Notes: generated by a model not told the origin, from the letters alone. Shown: positions 10,701 through 22,426, counted from the stretch's first letter. The stretch is DNA of 64,000 bases from Plazaster borealis (GCA_021014325.1 CM037472.1:26087063-26151062); one strand, 5' to 3'. Made by a program: numbers and translations.

Positions 10701-13087
10701 TACCCCGAAATAAGCCCACGCCAATTCCTGCAAGAGATCGAAAGCTTGTTAGTCAACAATAACAATCGTTCTATAATGCAGAGCTATGAATTTGCCAATT
10801 ATTAGTCCACGGGTAAATAAATCCCACCCATTCCTTTGAATCGCACTGGGTTTCCATCCAGGCTTGTAGCAAGTTAGGATATCCAGAATCATGGAGAATG
10901 AAACCGTAAATTATGCCGTTTGACAATAGCCACTCTTAAATCACAGTGTTGAATCACACTTTAAAGAGTGCGGTCAGAGCTCTATAAAAGTTAGATTTTG
11001 CAATATAAAGAAATTGAATTAACATTGTCAAAGTTAAATCTAACATACTATAATGTTGTTACTACTTTTTTAATCAGATGAACTTAACTTTACAAAGAGT
11101 TTTCACTCACCGCAGTCTTTAAAGTGTTGAATTTAACAATTTAGTTTTTAGAGTGTAGCTGACAGAACATTAATTTGATGTTTTGCTGGTGTGATTTGGC
11201 TCATGGGGGGGGGGGGGGTAAATACAATTTTGACTGTTGCTTTCACAATAAATCCCGGACAGTCCATTTATTTAGACTAGCCGAGAAGTTGTAAAAAATA
11301 ATACATATTTAAAATAACACTGCAGTATAAGAACAATCGTTCCGACTTGTTCGTATATAGCCCCCCTCCCCTCCATTTTCTAACGTTTCGATGCGAATTT
11401 TAATGTATTGCCCCCCCCCTTCTTTGGTTATCACCAGACCGGACCAACTTTGACTTACCTATAAAGATGACCAGAGAAGACTGAGCAACGGCTGTACCAA
11501 TCAGAGATAAGAATACGCTCAGGCAGCCAATCTGTATGAGCCAGTAATCGCCAAGACACAACGAGAATAGCTTCGTGCCGATCAACATACCTGTAGACAA
11601 AGTAAACACATATATTATATTTTTCTATGCAGCAGAGATCTTCACATTGGTTTTTGACTGATAGAGACTGTGAGGAACATCCTGAGGGATCTATTTACTA
11701 TTTTCATTTGAGTTTGCGCCCCCCCCCCCTCCCATATTAAAATCTGGACTTTTGAGGTTAACATCTACTAGAACAAAAGTTTACATTTTTATAGCTTTTA
11801 TGGAACATTTTCAAATATATTTTTAGAAGAAACTCCATTTCTATTTACACGCAGACAAAGTATTTGTTTTTACATCCACATCAAAGTATATAAAAAGTAA
11901 TTGCCAAAACAAGAGGGGTTGAAAGGGGGCTTGTATTAAGAAAAACACTGTAAACTACAGTTTTAATTGCCCGAAAGGCCCCTCCCTATATAGAAAACCC
12001 CCGAGATGCACCCCTTTGTGCCTCCCCCTTACATTTTACCATAGTTTCGTCGCTGAGCAATCTACTTACCAAATGACATACTTAACAAGGAACTAGCAGA
12101 AGCAAACCCTGCTATTTCAGGAGACCAACAGAATGGCTGTGCAGTGCCGTATAGTACAATGATTGCCGCAGTTCCCATGAATGCCGCCAAAACCGTAAAG
12201 ATCAAGAAATTAAGGAGCAACAGCTGCCATCTACGGCCATTCTCGTTGAATGTTAATAGCTTCTTAATGCTCCGCCCAATTTCCCAGAAGCCCGCCTGGC
12301 CCGCTTGACTTCCCCGTTCCATTGTCTCAATCAAAACTCCAGGAATTGCAATGTATAGAAGCAGAAAGACGTTGATCCCAAATGCGATGTACAGTGGCAA
12401 GAGGTAACCGTAGTAACGGATGAGATACCCCTCACCTAGCTGGCTTACCCCGCCCACAAAATAAGTCAGCATCTCGGCTATCACAATTCGGAAGGTCCTC
12501 TGGTGGACGTTGGTGGCGTCAGTTAAGTAGGACATGCATCCCGAGAACATCAGTGCGAATCCCCCCGTGACACCCTGTAATATTTCTCCTGCGAGGAGAA
12601 CTGGCAAAGGAAGGCTGAAATACATTGTAAGACAATAAACAACCTCCTGGAGAATGGAACCGACGATGGGAACAGCCATGCAGAATTTTCTGCCAACTTT
12701 ATCGCTTAAAGTCCCGTAAATAGGCGTGGTTATGATGGAAGGGATCCCCGATGCGCTGCTTAGATATAACAGCCACAACGAGACCTCAGATTGGATTTGG
12801 GCGTCGATGGGGTCAGCAGTGGTATTCGAGGCACCACATCTAGTGACATTGGCAATGTCGGTGACGTTGTGCAACTCGCGAATCCGCTCTTTGATGTAAA
12901 GAGGTCGTAGTAGGCTCAAAACTGTGACACCTAATATGGAAAACGAAATTATTGGTTCCACGGTTATCCATCTTGCCTGAGCCCGCTGGCGGTTAGTTAA
13001 TGACGTCATAGGGGGAACGCCGGTAACTTCATATTCTACGTCTACGACCTTCTTTAATATTTCGCTCATGTTTGTAGTACTTGGCAT
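7800..13087 (-). CDS. SLC46-type major facilitator transporter (proton-coupled folate transporter-like)
   Basis: Coding exons are 13087-12070, 11590-11459, 10727-10644 and 7960-7800, with GT-AG introns and continuous phase; together they give 464 residues, close to the 459 of human PCFT (SLC46A1). The first coding exon begins after a CAG acceptor at 13105, so a 5' UTR exon must lie upstream. I start at the ATG at 13087, just before the first membrane segment (EPIISFSILGVTVLSLL, about residues 44-60). Three N-glycosylation sequons (N74, N80, N88) fall in the first extracellular loop, where PCFT is also glycosylated. The loop GTLSDKVGRKF (125-135) is the family's cytosolic MFS signature. Several further hydrophobic spans follow. 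SLC46 members carry folates, bile-acid conjugates or muramyl peptides across plasma or lysosomal membranes; the substrate here cannot be told. The last intron contains a pentanucleotide satellite, transposons and a SINE. Confidence 0.88.
8071..8185 (+). repeat. (TCTTG)23 microsatellite
   Basis: Twenty-three uninterrupted TCTTG units lie about 110 bp from the acceptor of the last exon of the SLC46-like gene, inside its final intron. The perfect array suggests recent expansion. Long reading frames on both strands here merely translate the repeat. Confidence 0.97.
8488..8842 (-). mobile_element. TTAA-flanked MITE, copy A
   Basis: TTAA flanks both sides; termini read AGGCACTGTACACGTTTGG and its near inverse, giving about 355 bp. 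The centre holds the perfect palindrome ACTTCTTGCAAGAAGT (8656-8671). I call minus the orientation in which the GACCAATTGAGCCCAAAT block follows the palindrome. No protein is encoded. It lies in the last intron of the SLC46-like gene. Confidence 0.85.
9225..9358. mobile_element. Small palindromic MITE, GTCGATTTCACAAA ends
   Basis: Ends GTCGATTTCACAAA and TTTGTGAAATCGGC are inverted copies, and internal GGACTAGTC motifs also pair. It belongs with 7342-7491. Intron of the SLC46-like gene. Confidence 0.7.
9740..9979 (-). mobile_element. tRNA-Leu-derived SINE, family A
   Basis: On the minus strand the head (about 9979-9884) reads GTCATGTGGCCGAG, then TTGAATTCAAGTTCCGA with a CAA anticodon position, a long variable arm, and B box GGTTTGAATCC. 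The body starts TTGTGTCCTTGAGCAAGA. The same layout occurs at 41207-41636, 52260-52672 and about 36900-37144. The GTCCTTGAGCAAGACACTT block resembles conserved SINE central domains known across invertebrates (from memory, unverified). Far end not sharply defined. Confidence 0.7.
10938..11135. repeat. Imperfect foldback in transporter intron
   Basis: A block with CACACTTTAAAGAGTGCGGT is mirrored about 150 bp later by ACCGCAGTCTTTAAAGTGTTG, and the sequence between is AT-rich with further partial pairing. It looks like an old inverted-repeat element in the intron between the second and third coding exons. Confidence 0.45.
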
Positions 13088-13194
13088 GAGTTGTAAGAAC
13101 AACCCTGAAACAAGAGCAAAACAAAACGAAAATCGTTAAAATGAGTTTGAACATGATGCATCGAACATGATGCATCGAACGTAGGGTCACTGGT

Positions 13195-13340
13195 AAACTC
13201 AAAATATCAATTACCACAAAGACTTACTTGGTGAGACCTCTGCAGCTGTTGATGGTAAAAACTATTTTGAGAAATTATTCCTTTCGAAGTTATCATATGG
13301 TTTGGATAATCTGAGAAACGATTCATGCACGAATCGTTTG
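13195..13340 (-). mobile_element. Decayed TTAA-type MITE, copy J (partial)
   Basis: It matches the half of the family reading ACTCAAAATAT...ATTACC...GACTTACTTGGT...GCTGTTGATGGT, then ends in a near-perfect central palindrome at 13318-13337, ACGATTCATGCACGAATCGT. The second half is not recognisable. Confidence 0.5.
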
Positions 13341-14327
13341 TCAGATTCTTTTAGGGCGGTCACCGTTCGCGAATGCTGTGGCCAGAGATGCGATGGTACC
13401 CGCTGTCACGTCGCTAAAAACGTGGATGAATTCAACGTTCTCGTGAAAAAAACCCGTGACATTTGTTTGCTGTTTTCTCAGCAAGTAGACACTGTATTCA
13501 GCTGATTTGCATAATGTGACTTTTATTGTATCTTTCTTATAATTGTGCCTGGAAAAACAGCATTATGTTGACAACAACCACACGATGACCCTATATCTTG
13601 GCTGGTTGTTTTATTTGTTATTTATTAAATTATTTTGTATTTAAATCTTCGGACAATAAACAAACATCTTGACCAGAAGTAGTCCAGGGAAATATAAATA
13701 TTAAAAAACTGTCATCATAAAGATGTTTCTTCCACAAGCCCCTTTGTCATAAAAAACCCTAAATATATAAGAATACTGTAAAACATTATACAAAATTATT
13801 TTGATAAAATTGATCAAAAACAAACACCCCACAAAACAAACAGACAACAACGTAACACACAGTCAGTAGATCAACAAGCAAACAAACACGCAAAACACGC
13901 AACAAACAAACAAGCAAACGACCCAAAACGGACCCTCTCTATTGTATGAACATTTTGATTATGGGAAATAAAATGTCGAGATGAGTGAATAAATATCGTT
14001 TGTACACGAAGTAGATTTTTTTTAAATGGTTTTTGAAAAATGAAAAGTTAATTAATTTGGAGACCATCAAGGTAGACTTTAATCAAGTTTACTTTTGAAT
14101 CTATAGCTAACTAAAAGTAGATCACATTACATTGAAGGTTGCGGGCCATACGTTTTTGTTGTCAAAAACCGCGTGAATCGCCGAGCATTTTGGCAGCACC
14201 CATGGCCCTACGAACAATATACTTTTATCTGTCCTGGTTGTTTGCACAACATGATTGTATGCATACTATTGTTGATATATATTTATATATATATACTTTA
14301 CATAGAAATAATATAATAAGTAGGGTA

Positions 14328-15504
14328 GATGGCCTTAGCTTTCGATCCAGACCGGACCTTCTTCAGAGGCATAAAACAAGTACAAACAAATACATATCCA
14401 TTTATAGAAAAAGAGAGGGGAAAGGGATTAAGGGAAGGATCCAGAAAGAAGCGGGAAAATTATAGCCAATCAAAGTTTCTATTTCGGAAACAATTGGTGG
14501 CTATGAACCAATAGGAGTAAAGTGGTGAGGACAAAGGATGTATAGTATGAAAGGATGGATTACTGGACCATAAAAGTGGTAAATGCATTGTTCGATAACA
14601 ATGCAGGGAAACATGAAAGGGTAGGATTGGAGAGCAAGTTGCATCATGATGCAACTAACAATGGTCAATTAAAGAATGGCAAGATCAAAGGTAGGATGAT
14701 ATTAAAAATAGGTGTGAGGGACCTGTGGAAAAAAGGGTTACTACATGAGATATTTATAGTAAGAAATTTATAAAAAACAAATTATTGACAGAAAAAAATG
14801 TGTTTATTTACACTTTATTTACAGAATATATACAACAAATGAATTATCAGGCAGAGGAGTGAAGTGGAGGGTAATGGGAAGTTATTTAACACCAGTGTTT
14901 ATGTTTAGTCCAAAGGGTTGGACTGTCTTGAGTTGGTGAATCCAGTGTGATTCTCTATGCTTGCGGTGTGTGTCATCACCATTGCAAGCTTCAATCACCA
15001 AAGTTCAACATCCTTGACACTATGGTTGGGGCTGTTGAAGTGGATAGAGACTGGGTACGGTTTCTTGGTCTTTATGGAAGAGACATGATTCGCAAAGCGA
15101 AGACTGAGTTTGGTCTTAGTCTCTCCCACATATTGTAGCCCACATCTCTTACATGATATGACATAGACTACATTAGGTGTGCTACATTGGGAGTCGGTCT
15201 TGATGTTGTATGAAGAGCCAGTGATATGACTCTTTACCTTAAGTGAGGGCTTGATGTACAGACACGGTCTACATTTGGAACGGGTACATTTGTGACAGCC
15301 CAGTATTTCTGTTGAGGGTTCTGTTCGGACTGTACCTGGGGGAAGTTTGGCCCTGACTAGGATGTCACCCAGGTTCTTAGGACGGCGGAATGCAACCATG
15401 GGGACCTCAGGGATTGCTGAGTGTAACCTGTTGGAGGAGTGAAGGATGGTAATGTTATTATTGAGGATTGAGGAAAGATATGAAATCAAGGGTGTGCAAT
15501 GCAT
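14328..15504 (-). mobile_element. Penelope-like retroelement fragment: GIY-YIG endonuclease end plus hairpin module
   Basis: On the minus strand, 15504-14995 encodes the C-terminal part of a Penelope-like polyprotein: FRRPKNLGDILVRAKL, the CHKCTRSKCRPC cysteine cluster, then VVYVISCKRCGLQYVGETK, matching the GIY...YIG core of the GIY-YIG nuclease, and a downstream histidine-containing segment. A stop follows DVELW, but a one-base shift restores a plausible tail ending near 14885 (WIHQLKTVQPFGL). The copy is therefore frameshifted, and the reverse transcriptase domain is missing. At 14370-14328 the minus strand ends in CTGAAGAAGGTCC...GGATCGAAAGC, a hairpin resembling a hammerhead-ribozyme core, reported for this element class. 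Inactive remnant. Confidence 0.8.
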
Positions 15505-16410
15505 GTTGTTGTAGTTGTTGTTGTTGTGGAGTTGGGGTTTGGGGGGTTTTTGCGGGGGTTTTGGGGGTCTTTTTTTGGGGGGGGGGGGTTATTAAGACGA
15601 GTCGATCACTTTGCTCTAATTAATACATAAAAAGTAAAATAAAAAATGCAAATATCCACATTTTCACCGCACGGAAACTCTGGGGATGATTCTAAGTGCA
15701 CCCCAGTCCAAAAAGTGGGTGTCATGGATATTATTAGAGCCAGCCATGTGTGTAGTTTCAACATGGAGGAATTCCTTTATGGTTTCAAAATGAACACTAA
15801 AAGCACAATATTTGTGTCATCGAAACTGTGCATTATGCAAAATAATTCTCGATTGGCACAAGCTGGATTGAAGTCTTTCACTCGGGAGGACAGATAAAAG
15901 TCCAGTATGCAGTGGCTAGCTCTTTATGGCCTGGTTATGAGTGATAGAGATCTTTGGCCAATACCCATACAAATTAAATTTGCATGACCTACGCAAAACT
16001 GAGCTTCCGAGGGACGAACCCAAAATAAGGAAAACACTTACAAACCATGCAGCGAGCATAGAGAGCGAGGGAACTGTTTAGGGTTGCAACGCTATACGGT
16101 ACGTTGTCAGAAAATGCTGCACAAGTTTTTTTTCCATAGGTTAAGACTATAAGAGAGGGAGTTTTGACTTTTTCCCCCACGATTTTGTTAATTTTATCGT
16201 GGGTTGTTAACTTTTCCAGGTATTGCATGGATTGATTTAGGTTTATTTGTTTGCTTAATTAACTAATAAAGTTTGGTTTCTTCTACCATTGACACTTTGA
16301 CACACCGATTTTGTACACATAGGATGCTGGCAGAGTTTGCCCTGACCCTTCTGACCCTTCTAACCATGCAAACCACCGTCCCATGTTGATTGACACCCCC
16401 TCTATGACGT

Positions 16411-16586
16411 AGTGCGGAACGCGAATTTTTTTCCTGAACCTTTCAGGCAGTGTCCCTGGATTTAAAGTCAATCAGAGCGAGGACGTCACATAATACCACT
16501 TTTTGATTTTTTCAATGGCCCTATACAAATGTACACTGTACTACCCGAAAGGTTCAGGGGAAAAAAAAATTCGCGTGCGGAACTGT
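16411..16586. repeat. Foldback with CGCGAATTTTTTTCCTGAACC arms
   Basis: GCGGAACGCGAATTTTTTTC and the following CTGAACCTTTC are mirrored by GAAAGGTTCAGGGG and AAAAATTCGCGTGCGGAA about 100 bp later. This is probably an old inverted-repeat element; its outer limits are unclear. Confidence 0.5.
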
Positions 16587-17559
16587 CTATGCGCAGGATG
16601 TCCTGGTATATGAGCTGACCAGTGTGTACGACGTGGTTAAGACAATGGACATATTATAATATGTCAATATGTGCTGACAACGTACCTCTTTTCAGGGTTT
16701 TAAACAGCCACTGCAACCACCGGATCTATCTCCCTGAGTTGACCTGCAAGTCACCATCATCGACAGCCGAATCGACCTTCCCTGAATTAATTCCAGGGCA
16801 ATAAACATGCAATATTATTCAATATTCAATATTGTTGCTATCGTAGACTTGTGAGTAGGTCTTTAAATGTTTGTCGCTGTGCTATAGCGTAACGACTCCC
16901 TCGGAACTTAAAGACTGCTGCTCCCCTGGACTGCTGCTCTTGCGACTACGGCCAAATTGGGGGGGGGGGGGTCATCAAAATATCACAAGACCAGTAATCG
17001 CGTGAGAGTCACTACTACGACAAACACTTAGCGACTTGTCGAAATGTCTATGTGGCTCTTGGTATTATTGCAGTATCACAGTCCAAATTATGAAACCCAG
17101 CTGAGCACTGAGCCGTCGCGTGACTTTGCAAACAAATTCTCTATGTCAGACGTCACACTTCAAGGCTTCAGTTCTACAAAGGCCAATTCTATTCTAATGA
17201 TGGCTAAACTTCCTAGACCCTCCTTGCGCTATTTACCGAATTCCCAAATGGCTATGTAATTTACATAGTTTGAGGGTGGTATAAACATGGTAAGCGTGCA
17301 GTGTGCCTGATGGATGCAGTAGGGTCTTGAACCAAGACTAATGGTTAATTTTGAGTGGTTATTGTTTTGTTTACAGTCGTGTATACACTGTTATCAAACA
17401 GTTATTACGTAACATTTATTTTGAACCACTCGATATTTCCCCTGATGCATGGTTGTCAGAGGCTATATCATAAGGAATGAGCGTATAGCGACATTTTTCA
17501 ACGCCAGAGGAACTTGGTCGGAAAATTTACTGGAACCACTTTTTACAACACAATTACAT

Positions 17560-17800
17560 ACTGAGGAGGACAGGTGATGCGAGGGTCGCTGATAGTTTTT
17601 GTTCCTAAACTGAACGTGGAGTGTTTTAAACAATCCTTTAAGTTTGCCGGTGCCAAAGTTTGGAACAATATTCCTTCCTCCATTCAAAGTTCCTCCTCCT
17701 TTGCAATGTTTAAATGTTTATATAAGAAACTGTACTTTAAGATAGTTTTACTTTTTATTTGTCTTTATTCTAGTCTATTGTTTATGTTGACCATTTATGT
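17560..17800 (+). pseudogene. LINE reverse-transcriptase C-terminal fragment
   Basis: Plus-strand translation gives VPKLNVECFKQSFKFAGAKV then WNNIPSSIQSSSSFAMFKC. This matches the region after the reverse transcriptase in many non-LTR retrotransposons, where a phrase like 'F..GAK.WN.LP..I' precedes the 3' end. Upstream coding is broken by stops, and the fragment is cut off by a TTAA element starting at 17805. LINE clade not determined. Confidence 0.6.
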
Positions 17801-17804
17801 TTAA

Positions 17805-18149
17805 AGGAACGTTACAGAACTGGTAATTAAAATTTTCTTTAAGATCACAGATTTACATAAAACTTACACGGTCTATATATTATATCTATATAATATTTCT
17901 GTCTGAAATGCCATATTTGATGAGAAATAAATAAAACTAATTTCCGATTGGAGTTTATCGCTCATGAGCGTTTTATTCATGCATTGTATAACAACATGCA
18001 AATGTGTAATCGGTTTTTCACTATTTTCTCGTGACCCAGATGGCCGATCGATCTCAAACTTCTACAGGTTTGTCAGTTTATGTATATGGTGGATTATATA
18101 AAGTGCTTACACTGTTTTGTGAGCAAAAAACCAATTCTGTAATGTTCCT
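17805..18149 (-). mobile_element. TTAA-flanked MITE, divergent copy I
   Basis: TTAA flanks termini AGGAACGTTACAGAACTGG and its inverse. The centre is the perfect palindrome CGCTCATGAGCG (17959-17970), unrelated in sequence to the centre of copies A-G. The TCTCAAACTTCTACAGGTTTG block corresponds to the conserved CCAAATTTTCACAGGCTTG block, so it is a sister subfamily. Confidence 0.75.
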
Positions 18150-18259
18150 TTAACAGGACATTGATGTAAAACAGCTTCGGCTGATCTTTTCATCCTGTAT
18201 AAAGATGTTTAAAAAAACAAATTTCAAAAACATTTAGTAGTCTTGGTGGAAGACCACTG

Positions 18260-18352
18260 GCGGCTACAGCTACGGCTAGATGTCCGCATCATCATCCGTT
18301 GAAGAATAGTAGGCCTACGTTAGCAACAGTCGTAGCCGTAGCCGCCAATGAT
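18260..18352. repeat. Inverted repeat, TGGCGGCTACAGCTACGGCT arms
   Basis: TGGCGGCTACAGCTACGGCT is mirrored by GTCGTAGCCGTAGCCGCCA about 55 bp on. It resembles the arms of the GGGCGTTTACGAA element at 63659-63817 only in general style. It is probably a short MITE. Confidence 0.5.
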
Positions 18353-18679
18353 TCCGATGGAGGAAGTTGAATCAAAAGAGGGGCGCTGTCAGACGAACAA
18401 TACAATTCGCCGATGCGGGACAGAATCGACCGGGGGGGGGGGGGTTGGAGGGCATACTATCGCAACTTTATGGCTTACCTCAAACCATGGTGCAATTGCT
18501 CCATGCTCAAACCATGGAATTCATACTTCCATGCTCAAACCAAAACATCGAATTAAAGGGGGATGGGGGTGGTCTTGTACAGTGGACACGCATATTTGAT
18601 TCTTCTACCCTGCATATATCTATTTTCTTCTCCGTCATAACATGTTTATGTTGGTCAGTTGGTTGTCCCCCGTGATTGA

Positions 18680-18687
18680 TGACGTCA
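18680..18687. promoter_or_regulatory. CRE-like palindrome upstream of PRORSD1
   Basis: TGACGTCA, the consensus CREB/ATF site, lies about 200 bp before the PRORSD1 start codon. The octamer also occurs elsewhere in the window, for example inside a coding exon near 13001, so position is the only support. Confidence 0.3.
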
Positions 18688-18889
18688 ATGGCTCTCGTCA
18701 GAGATCATGCAATGCTCTCATCGGCATCCAAATGGATCGATTGGCGCGAGCGAAAAAATTATTATGTTCATGGTCAATGGAGGGCGCCATTTAAATGAAA
18801 AGTAAAACGTGCAACAGGTGTCGTCTCCGGGTACTACTATTGTTTTAATCGAATGTGATTGTGATTTTATCTACCAGAAAATTAGGGTC

Positions 18890-21800
18890 ATGGCGTCTGA
18901 ATGCAGTGGCCCGAAGGGTGGCCGAAAAGAGCTAGAAAACGAACTAAAAAGGCTCGATATAGAGACGCTAACAATTGAACACCCAGAGGTAAACAATCGG
19001 TTTTTGTAATGTTTTCTTTATAAAAATTATAATTATCGTAGGAGGTCCTGTTTTCAGGGCGTCCCTGAAATCGATGCAAATCTTTTACCTCTCTGCACGC
19101 GATGTAAACAGTCCCTAGATACAATTTTTGTGGTTTGACTTTGCAAAAAAAAGAGTCTCCTTCCTTGACCAAAAAATAGAATTATGTGAGGCTCCACTGG
19201 CAAGTTGTATTACATATTACAAAATTTGTCGTATTTTAGGCATTTCTACAAGGTACAAAAATATGTCATACTGTCGGGGCCATAACAAAATTTGCCCACC
19301 CGAAAAAGTTTCATCGAACAATTTTTCAATTCACAATTCACGATGATAAAATCATGTGACTTAAAATTCTGCTGAGCATTCTGGGAAAAAAATACAGGCT
19401 TAAAAGAAGCCATGTGCCTTATATCGTTTTCTAACAGTCTGGAGAATTTTTTTAAACCCTCATATCATTTATTATTAATAACATTAAAATTTAAACATTG
19501 GCTTGGTGATTCAAATATCACTGTTTATTGATATGCTTTATTATAAATGTTAAGAAACATAAAAGATTTCAAACTTTTTTAAAATCAAATTTGAAAGCCA
19601 AGACTTATTGACACTTTTTTAAAATTTAAAAAAGTTTTTGCAAATTACCATCGTAATTTTTAAAATTAAATAAAAATATTTTGAATAAAATGAAGACAAC
19701 TGCTGGCTATAGAGTCATACACAACGCCTCACAGAACACTGAAGTCACTGCAGATGTTTCTTCTGCGTATGGCTTCACACCAGACACCATACTTTCTTGT
19801 TTGCCTCGAAAACAGGGTCAAACTCAAAAACGGGGGACTATTGAAAGTCATCGAAGAAGATGTGTGTGTGTGAAAGTTTCAATGTTGTCTAATTTTTATA
19901 TTAATTTTACATACTTCTTATAAACAAAGGAAGGTAATTAGGGCATCAGTTGATATATGGCATCATTATTTTTTTTTCAATTCAAAGAAAAAGGCATAGT
20001 ACATCGAAAACCGGACACGGGAGGATATATATTTTATTTTTTCCAGTTCAGTCGCAAACTGCACTCCATCATCATCATGGAGGAAGGAAATATTCCTCCA
20101 TGGTTACTATATTACTAAAGTGCACCACCACCTGACCACTATTCTTGAGTCAGCGGGGCACAGTGGCTAATTGAAACTAAAGACAGTTTCCATTTGTATT
20201 TTTCTTGAATTGAACAAGCCTCTTTTCAGTATGTCACTCATAATGTTCCGTACCAACTTCAGAATTGTCCCAACTATAGTTTGGACCGATCCCAGCTTGG
20301 GTGTTACAGAGTTGGGGCGGCCCTAGACCCAGTAACTGGGGCGCTGTACTCGTTTTTTCAAAATTTTGAAATCTGCGGTCGTACTAGCGCCCCAGGAATG
20401 CGTTGCATATACGCACAGTGATCTTCAAATTGATATAAGTTGACACAAAAAATGCCTCAGAACGACAAAAATACCCAACAAAAAATGCCTTTAAAAATGC
20501 GTACTGGCTTCTTCATATAAGATGCAACATCAGGCATTTAAATGTACTCAAGATTCTGTTTTGAGCTGCAAATTTACGATTTTCGAAGAAACCACCATGA
20601 CGTCAAACTCTCAGTTGGACCGACATTCATACTGTGTGCACTCGCCGCAGCGCGCGATTGCTGTGCAAAATACTACGCATTCCTGGGGCGCTAGTACGAC
20701 CGCAGATGTCAAAATTTCGGAACAAAACTAGTACAGCGCCCCAGTTACTGGGTCTAGGGCGGCCCAACTATTGCTGGGGCAGTAGAGGGTACCAGGGAGC
20801 CAGTGTCCACACGACCTCCTGCATACATTGCACGGGTGTTGCTGTTGATTGGTGAGGGTAATTCTGGGGCTCCAGCTCCAGCTAGCTCTGTCATCAATTT
20901 TGGAGCAGTGTACATTTTACACGTTTTTGTTTTAATGCAAACATCAAATGGATAGGAGCCGCGAAACAGAGCCTGAGCTAAAGTTTTAAAATGGGAAAAC
21001 CTTGAGACTGCACAGGTCATCAATAATGCCGACCGTGTAGATGTACGCATCCCATCCCAACGGTAATTAAGATTGCTATCACTCGGTCAGAACGAGGTGA
21101 TCCCAACTATAGCTGGTCCGCCCCAGCTGTAACACTCCAGTTGGGACTGGGCCCAACTATAGTTGGGGCAATTGTCAAGTTGGGGCGGAACAATAACATG
21201 GAGGTCATAGTTCCTTCCTCCATGGTCAATAAGATAATCTAATGTGGAGATTTAAAAAAATTGTCTGTGTGTACCTGGAATTTTTTTAATATTATTATAT
21301 TTTCTGGTAATTTTTAATTGCAAAAGTCCAGATTAGTGGAGGTAGAAAATCCATGGTATAAACCTTAGTTCTAATCTAAAACTGTGTTGTGGGAATGCTC
21401 GTATTAAATAACAATAACAGTTTCACTACTTGCTTTGATATAAGATTTCTACATACTTCACTTGTGTTGTTACTTTGGGGTGGGAAATGTCAAAATCCAA
21501 CATTTCCAATAGTTAAGTTCGGCTTGTAACTTTTAATCCATCAAAATTCCAGGATCCAAGAGTCATGACTGAGGGTAAACACATGTACTTTTACACTTCA
21601 TTATGGCGGTGTGAAGTTGGTGACTTATTACTCATTGGGTATTCGAGCATAACGTGTGTATACAAAAACTGTACACATGCAGGCTCCTCTTGCGCATTGT
21701 CTTAGTCTTTACCATTTAAACCTTAGACTTGTTTCCAAGTCCTTACAGTACATTCTGGGTGCGATATCCAATGGCCTATCTTAGTTGGTTCTCATTGCAT

Positions 21801-22306
21801 GGTTTTTGAAGGGATTATTCATTGGTCTTAATTTCAAAACTTTGTTTCTTTGAATGGAATCTTTACTTTAGGTCTTTACAGTGGACGCGATGATGCCTCA
21901 TCTTAAAGATATCTCGGGAGCTGTCGGCAAAAATCTTTTCATGAAAGACAAAAAGAAAAAGGGCCTCTGGCTTTTGACCTGCCGCCACGACCGTCCAGTC
22001 AACTTGTCTGCCCTAGCCAAAATGGTTGGGGCCCCAGGGGGTCTCCGCCTAGCAGATGAGAGCATCTTAAAGGACAAACTGGGCGTGGCCCAGGGCTGTG
22101 TTACACCCTATGCCCTCTTCAATGATGAAAGCAACGATGTCAAATTCTTGCTTGACAGTGATTTTATAACGGGGGGTCATGAGAGAGTGTTTTTCCATCC
22201 AATGGAGAATTCAGCAACCACAGGAATGTCCCCAGAAGATTTCTTGAAATTTGTTAAAGAAACTGGACATGAGGTCGTCATGGTTAACTTTGAGGAGATG
22301 GGATGA
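18890..22306 (+). CDS. PRORSD1: Prolyl-tRNA synthetase-associated domain protein (YbaK/ProX type)
   Basis: Exons are 18890-18988 and 21872-22306, phase 0, donor GAG/GTAAAC and acceptor TTTACTTTAG; the product is 177 residues. The ATG at 18890 has a good context (G at -3, G at +4). The protein is a single YbaK/ProX-type domain: a helical start, then EHPEVFTVDAMMPH across the junction, KNLFMKDKKKKGLWLLTCRH with the lysine-rich active-site strand, LRLADE, GCVTPYALFND, HERVFFHPMENSATTGMSPE and a C-terminal TGHEVVMVNF. Related free-standing proteins hydrolyse alanine wrongly attached to tRNA-Pro, so trans-editing in the cytosol is likely (inferred from family). Human PRORSD1P is a pseudogene; this copy reads through intact. 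The 2.9-kb intron holds two nested foldback elements. It diverges from the transporter on its left. Confidence 0.92.
20244..21192. mobile_element. Large foldback element with TGTTCC...GGAACA ends, second copy
   Basis: The left end reads TGTTCCGTACCAACTTCAG and AATTGTCCCAACTATAGTTT; the right end mirrors it (ACTATAGTTGGGGCAATTG...GGGGCGGAACA). It lies in the PRORSD1 intron and is interrupted at 20326-20754. It pairs in type with 6633-7569. Confidence 0.75.
20326..20754. mobile_element. MITE nested in foldback, GACCCAGTAACTGGGGCGC ends
   Basis: Ends GACCCAGTAACTGGGGCGCT and AGCGCCCCAGTTACTGGGTC are inverted copies. Pairing extends inward through TCTGCGGTCGTACTAGCGCC for about 85 bp. TA (within CTAG) lies on both sides and may be the target duplication. 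Confidence 0.75.
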
Positions 22307-22426
22307 GGTGGAGTGGAAACCTTACAAACACACTCATTCATAACGTCCACAGAGTTTTGTTTCATTTTTTCATACTGTATGCCTTCATTTGCTGGGCATC
22401 TTAGAAACAGTCCTTGCCAACCTTTG

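Larger units (their letters stand above)
13105..18889. other. Gene-free interval between divergent SLC46-like and PRORSD1 genes
   Basis: It should contain the 5' UTR exon and promoter of the transporter, neither of which I could place, and the PRORSD1 promoter. Recognised content: a decayed TTAA element (13195-13340), A- and CAAA-rich simple sequence (13800-13930), a Penelope-like fragment (14328-15504), G-runs (15530-15590), foldbacks near 16411-16586 and 18260-18352, a LINE tail (17560-17800) and a TTAA element (17805-18149). Confidence 0.6.
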
